Of a stretch of DNA of 64,000 nt, positions 60,532 through 64,000 are shown one piece after another. The translations under genes were made by a program, and so were the position numbers. The stretch covers positions 3,641,001-3,705,000 of the forward strand of contig NZ_JACHMI010000001.1 of NCBI RefSeq assembly GCF_014207985.1, given 5' to 3'. Numbering within the stretch: the stretch's first letter is position 1; each line of letters opens with the position of its first letter. Under the pieces are notes generated by a model. It searched no databases and had not been told where the DNA came from. It saw nothing but the letters and a program-made list of their open reading frames with translations. Origin of the DNA: Nonomuraea rubra. GTDB lineage: Bacteria > Actinomycetota > Actinomycetes > Streptosporangiales > Streptosporangiaceae.

Positions 60532-61863
60532 TCAACCTCTGCTCTCTGCGGGGATGTGCTCGTTCAGCGGCCGGACCTTCACCACGAAGCCGTAGATCAG
60601 CGTTCCCAGGATGGCCATCACCCCGGCGAACAGCATCGGGCCCGTGTACGAGTTGCCGCTCATCGTCAGGAAGAACCCGATGAGGATCGGGCTGATGATG
60701 TTGCCGATCTGCGAGCCGAAGTTCTGGAAGCCGGCGACCGAACCGACCACCGAGGGGGCGGGGGCGACCTCGGCGGGCAGGCTGAGGATGGCGGCGCCGG
60801 CGAAGGAGTGGGCGCAGTTGCTGATGGACAGCAGCACCAGCACGGCCACGTTCCCGTCCACGAACGTGGTCAGCGCGATCGTCGAGGCCAGCAGCATGCC
60901 GGTGATGATGGGCAGCTTGCGGGCGCGGGAGATGGGGACGCCGCGGCGTACCAGCCAGTCGGAGAACGCGCCGCCCGCGATCGTGGCGCCCACCGCGAGC
61001 AGCGACGGGATCGAGCCGAACACGCCCAGCTCCAGGATCGTGAAGCCGCGGTCCTCGACCAGGTAGCTCGGGTACCACGTGAGGAAGAACGCGCCGGTCG
61101 CCGAGCGGCAGATGTAGCCGAGCACCAGCCCCCAGACGGTGGGGTAGCGCAGCAGCTCCACCCAGCGCACCCGCGGCCCGGTCTCGGGCACGGCGGCGTC
61201 GCCGCCCTCGATGTAGTCGAGCTCGGCCTGGGAGATGCGCGGATGCTCCCGCGGCGAGCGATAGATCATCCACCAGCCGATGACCCACACCATGCCGGCC
61301 AGGCCGATCACCACGAACGCCGCGCGCCACCCGAAGGCGGCGATCAGCGCGGTGACGACCGGCACGGACAGGGCCACGCCGACCTGCTGCCCGGTGTCGA
61401 ACAGGCTGGAGGCCAGTGCCCGCTCCCTGCGCGGGAACCAGGTGGCGACCACCTTGATGTTGGCCGGCTGCACGGGGGCCTCGCCGATGCCGAGGCCGAG
61501 CCGGGTCAGCAGCAGCGTGCCGACGCCGTGGGCCAGGGCCGTCGCGGCCGTCCACAACGACCACCACACGACGGCGATCGGGTAGATGAGGCGCGGGCCG
61601 AAGCGGTCGAGCAGCCACCCGGAGGGCAGCTGGAAGATCGCGTACGTCCAGAAGAACGAGCTGAGCAGGATCCCTTTCGTGGTCTGGTCGAAGCCCAGGT
61701 CGTCCTGCATGTAGGTGCTGGCGACGCTGAGGGCGGAGCGGTCGAGGTAGGCGATGGCCAGGCCGAGGCCCGACAGGGTGATGATCGTCCAGCGGAGCCG
61801 GGACCGGGCGCGTCGCGCCGTCGCGGGCACCGCCGGGGCGGGTGTTGCGGAGTTAGACTGCAT
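60532..61863 (-). CDS. MFS transporter, anion:cation symporter type (sugar acid uptake)
   Basis: A 443-residue major-facilitator protein with twelve hydrophobic helices. AYLDRSALSVASTYM lies at the end of helix 1 (ACS-family signature), GWLLDRFGPRLIYP is the loop 2-3 motif, and GIGEAPVQPANIKVVATWFP is typical of glucarate/galactonate/hexuronate transporters. ATG 61863 has GGAG five bases upstream. First gene of the operon with lyase and dehydratase; divergent from a GntR/FCD gene that probably controls all three. Confidence 0.9.
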   Translation of the reverse strand: MQSNSATPAPAVPATARRARSRLRWTIITLSGLGLAIAYLDRSALSVASTYMQDDLGFDQTTKGILLSSFFWTYAIFQLPSGWLLDRFGPRLIYPIAVVWWSLWTAATALAHGVGTLLLTRLGLGIGEAPVQPANIKVVATWFPRRERALASSLFDTGQQVGVALSVPVVTALIAAFGWRAAFVVIGLAGMVWVIGWWMIYRSPREHPRISQAELDYIEGGDAAVPETGPRVRWVELLRYPTVWGLVLGYICRSATGAFFLTWYPSYLVEDRGFTILELGVFGSIPSLLAVGATIAGGAFSDWLVRRGVPISRARKLPIITGMLLASTIALTTFVDGNVAVLVLLSISNCAHSFAGAAILSLPAEVAPAPSVVGSVAGFQNFGSQIGNIISPILIGFFLTMSGNSYTGPMLFAGVMAILGTLIYGFVVKVRPLNEHIPAESRG

Positions 61864-62141
61864 TCGAGCTCCAGGCTGCAGGTCAGTGCAGTGGCCACGC
61901 CGGACCGCCGGCTCGCGAGCCCGCCGGTCGCCGCGCCAACGGCGTCCTGACGGGGATCCGTCCGGTCCGGGTGTGCGATGAACGGAGCCGTCTTCGCCGG
62001 TGTGGTCCGTGGCCGCGGGCCACACCGGACGGCTCGGGTTACGGGCCTCCTCGGGTCAGATTTCTTCAAGTCCTAATTCACGCGACTGTAACGCAAGAGA
62101 GCGGTCATATACGAGATGCGATGTACGATATCTTTCATCCC

Positions 62142-62810
62142 ATGAGTGAGGTCATGGCGTCCCCCGTCTTCTCCGGCCGGCCCGGCTCGCTGTCGTCACG
62201 GGGCACGGCCGTCCTGGAGGCGATCAAGCACGCGATCCTGACCGGCGCGCTCCCGCCCGGCCGCCAGCTCGTCGAGACCGAGCTCGCCCAGCAGCTCGGC
62301 GTGTCCAAGACGCCCGTACGCGAGGCGCTCAAGACACTGGCGGGCGCGGGCCTGGTGACGATGAGCGAGTACAAGGGCGCCACCGTGCGCACGGTGGACG
62401 ACGCGCTCATGGAGTGGGTCTACGACCTGCGCCTGCTGCTGGAGCCCGAGGCCGTCACCCGTACGGTCGAGCGCGGGGCCGACCTGACCGCGGCGGCCGA
62501 GGCCCTGCGCCGCGCCGACACCGCCGCCGACCGCGCCGACCGCAGCCTCGCCAACCGCGACTTCCACCGCGCCCTCTACGCGGGCTGCGGCAACCCGCTG
62601 CTCGTCAGCACCCTCGACTCGCTGCGCGACCAGACCGCGCTGATCTCCGCCGCGGCCTGGGAGCGCGTCCCGACCTGGGAGGCGGAGGCCGGCGAGCACC
62701 GCGAGATCCTGCGGGCCGCCGAGTCCGGCTCCGCCGCCGAGGCCGCGCGGCTGCTGCGCGCGCACGTGTGCGGGTTCGTCGAGCGGGTCAGGCGGAGCGG
62801 CGGCCTGTGA
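62142..62810 (+). CDS. GntR family regulator, FCD subfamily
   Basis: A 222-residue regulator. N-terminal winged helix AVLEAIKHAILTGALPPGRQ, ELAQQLGVSKTPVREALKTL; C-terminal FCD helical domain with LRLLLEPEAVTRTV, NRDFHRALYAGCGNPLL (Asp and His of the metal site) and GEHREILRAAESG. FCD regulators bind sugar acids or related carboxylates. ATG 62142 lies seven bases after TATCTT (62129-62134), suggesting a leaderless mRNA; no Shine-Dalgarno site is seen. Divergent from the MFS operon with 278 bases between, in which I found no clear dyad. Confidence 0.9.
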   Translation: MSEVMASPVFSGRPGSLSSRGTAVLEAIKHAILTGALPPGRQLVETELAQQLGVSKTPVREALKTLAGAGLVTMSEYKGATVRTVDDALMEWVYDLRLLLEPEAVTRTVERGADLTAAAEALRRADTAADRADRSLANRDFHRALYAGCGNPLLVSTLDSLRDQTALISAAAWERVPTWEAEAGEHREILRAAESGSAAEAARLLRAHVCGFVERVRRSGGL

Positions 62811-62892
62811 TCCATCTCTCAGCCTGATCTTTGCCGGGAGCCGCGGCACCGCGCGTCCCTACGATGATCAACGATCATTCGGAGGGAGTCCC

Positions 62893-63687
62893 TTGTCTGG
62901 GCAAGAACGCGTTCGGGCCATCCTGGAGAGCCGCCTCGTGCAGCGGGCGGTCGTCCTGGTCATCGTCGTCAACGCGATCACCATCGGCTGCGAGACCAGC
63001 GCGTATCTGATGCAGCGGGCCGGCGGCCTGCTGCACGCCATCGACCGCGTCGCGCTGGCCGTCTTCACCGTGGAACTGGCCGCCCGCCTGTACGCCTACC
63101 GCAGGGCGTTCTTCAAGGACCCCTGGAACTGGTTCGACGCGATCATCGTCGCCGTCGCGCTCATCCCCGCCTCCGGCCCCACGTCCGTGCTGCGCGCCCT
63201 GCGCATCCTGCGGGCGCTGCGGCTGGTCTCGGCCGTGCCCAGCATGCGCCGCGTGGTCGGCGCGCTGCTGGCCGCCGTGCCCGGCATGGCCTCCATCATC
63301 GGGCTGCTGGTCCTGATGATCTACATCGCGGCGGTCATCGCCACCAAGCTCTTCGGCGACATCGTCCCCGAACGCTTCGACGAGCTGCCGCGCTCGCTGT
63401 TCACGCTGTTCCAGATCATGACCGGCGACGACTGGGGGAACGTCGCACAGGAGGTCATGGAGCAGAAGCCGTGGGCGTGGATCTTCTTCATCGTCTACAT
63501 CCTCATGTCCACGTTCGTGGCGCTGAACCTGTTCATCGCGGTCGTCGTCAACGCCATGAACGAGGAGAGCGACACCCCGCCGGAGCTCGAGGCCGTCCAA
63601 CAGGAGCTCGCCGCCGTGAACGCCAAACTGGACCAGCTCCTCATGCGTGAGCGCCAGGAGGAACTCCGCCCCGCGGCCGATCGTTGA
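62893..63687 (+). CDS. One-domain voltage-gated cation channel (NaChBac family) with a TGDDW filter
   Basis: A 264-residue six-helix channel subunit that would form a tetramer. S1 is at 15-35 and S4 at 98-112, with Arg101, 104, 107 and 110 spaced by three in SVLRALRILRALRL. Pore: S5 about 128-152, pore helix and filter LFQIMTGDDWGNV with T177-G178-D179-D180-W181, and S6 about 193-220 ending FIAVVVNAMNEE. A C-terminal coiled coil follows (LEAVQQELAAVNAKLDQLLM). Two adjacent Asp in the filter resemble calcium-selective filters (engineered CavAb has TLDDW) rather than the TLESW of sodium channels. TTG 62893 lies five to six bases after GGAGGGA. Confidence 0.9.
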   Translation: MSGQERVRAILESRLVQRAVVLVIVVNAITIGCETSAYLMQRAGGLLHAIDRVALAVFTVELAARLYAYRRAFFKDPWNWFDAIIVAVALIPASGPTSVLRALRILRALRLVSAVPSMRRVVGALLAAVPGMASIIGLLVLMIYIAAVIATKLFGDIVPERFDELPRSLFTLFQIMTGDDWGNVAQEVMEQKPWAWIFFIVYILMSTFVALNLFIAVVVNAMNEESDTPPELEAVQQELAAVNAKLDQLLMRERQEELRPAADR

Positions 63688-63735
63688 CGCGGGCGTCACA
63701 CGTTTCGATCTTCGCTCGACAGGAGAACAAGAGCC

Positions 63736-64000
63736 GTGGTCTTCAAGAGGATGCTGGGTGCGTTCGGGGTCGGCGCGCCATCGGTGGACACCGTCCTGTC
63801 CACACCGCGTACCCGGCCGGGCGGCACGCTGGAGGGGGAGGTGCGGCTCAAGGGCGGCGACTTCGACGCCGAGATCGAGCACGTCACCCTCGGCCTCGTG
63901 GCGCGGGTCGAGATCGAGCACGGCGACGGCGAGAGCGGCGGGCTCAGCGAGTTCGGCAGCACGCGCGTCTCCGGCCCCTTCACCCTGCGCAAGGGCGAGG
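63736..64000 (+). CDS. Spo0M-family sporulation-control protein (5' part; cut by window end)
   Basis: 88 codons are visible. The start FKRMLGAFGVGAPSVDTVLS and the arrestin-like strands RPGGTLEGEVRLKGGDFDAE match Spo0M, an arrestin-fold protein linked to sporulation control in Bacillus and common in actinobacteria. GTG 63736 is preceded by AGGAG about 11 bases upstream. It follows the channel gene by 48 bases. Confidence 0.85.
   Translation, partial: MVFKRMLGAFGVGAPSVDTVLSTPRTRPGGTLEGEVRLKGGDFDAEIEHVTLGLVARVEIEHGDGESGGLSEFGSTRVSGPFTLRKGE

Noticed and set aside
62100..62135. TACGA-type direct repeats before the GntR gene as operator
   Set aside because: Only partial direct repetition, no inverted symmetry; not enough to call.

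Overview
The window is very G+C-rich throughout, with frequent GTG starts, strong third-position G/C bias and many stop/start overlaps (ATGA, GTGA, TGATG). Gene content points to a filamentous, spore-forming actinobacterium, probably in or near the Streptosporangiales: a mycothiol-dependent maleylpyruvate isomerase, transmembrane Ser/Thr kinases with an FHA partner, an RsbW-like ATPase, a SpoIIE-type phosphatase, Spo0M, the long ArgG type and a DUF574 methyltransferase. The genus is inference. About 63 protein genes are supported. No rRNA, tRNA, CRISPR array, insertion sequence or prophage was seen, and no gene-free stretch exceeds 300 bases.

1-7.8 kb: an edge-truncated glycerophosphodiesterase, a stand-alone NuoH under an AraC-type regulator, an unannotated 29-residue Cys/Ser peptide gene, proline iminopeptidase, a secreted nucleoside hydrolase, a CGNR regulator and a receptor Ser/Thr kinase. 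7.8-13.6 kb: an IclR-controlled aromatic operon: 3-hydroxybenzoate 6-hydroxylase makes gentisate, gentisate dioxygenase opens the ring, mycothiol-dependent isomerase and fumarylpyruvate hydrolase finish, and a hydroxyquinol-type intradiol dioxygenase is appended. 13.6-15.7 kb: a translationally coupled sulfotransferase/glycosyltransferase pair. 15.7-19.6 kb: a MarR-divergent operon of FAD monooxygenase, DUF3237 protein and CocE-type hydrolase.

19.6-31 kb: RsbW-like ATPase behind a perfect CebR-type palindrome, DUF574 methyltransferase, argG with a leaderless promoter and ARG-like operator, a P450 whose heme-ligand Cys is Arg, a small kinase, a winged-helix regulator, PhoX phosphatase with a PHO-like box, and a two-component system. 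31-43.5 kb: methyltransferases, a DHFR-like reductase, a BtrH-like protein, class II aldolase, a membrane protein/XRE pair with twin operators, an accessory SecDF preceded by a small exported protein, an orphan response regulator, and a Ser/Thr kinase with an FHA protein.

43.5-64 kb: a GAF/PAS/SpoIIE phosphatase, FkbM methyltransferase, a TetR-HK-RR run, a SGNH hydrolase, a TetR/FAD-monooxygenase divergon with twin operators, GH15 and GH39-like glycosidases, a DUF2271/ferric-reductase redox pair, a sugar-acid operon (MFS, DapA-type lyase, enolase-superfamily dehydratase) with a divergent GntR regulator, a one-domain voltage-gated channel with a calcium-type filter, and the start of spo0M.

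Two patterns recur. Several start codons sit 6-8 bases after a good -10 hexamer, suggesting leaderless mRNAs. Short tandem duplications sit at the 3' ends of convergent genes. The best candidates for new biology are the Cys/Ser peptide, the twin-operator membrane/XRE module, the Cys-less P450, the TGDDW channel and the CebR-type operator in front of an anti-sigma-like gene.
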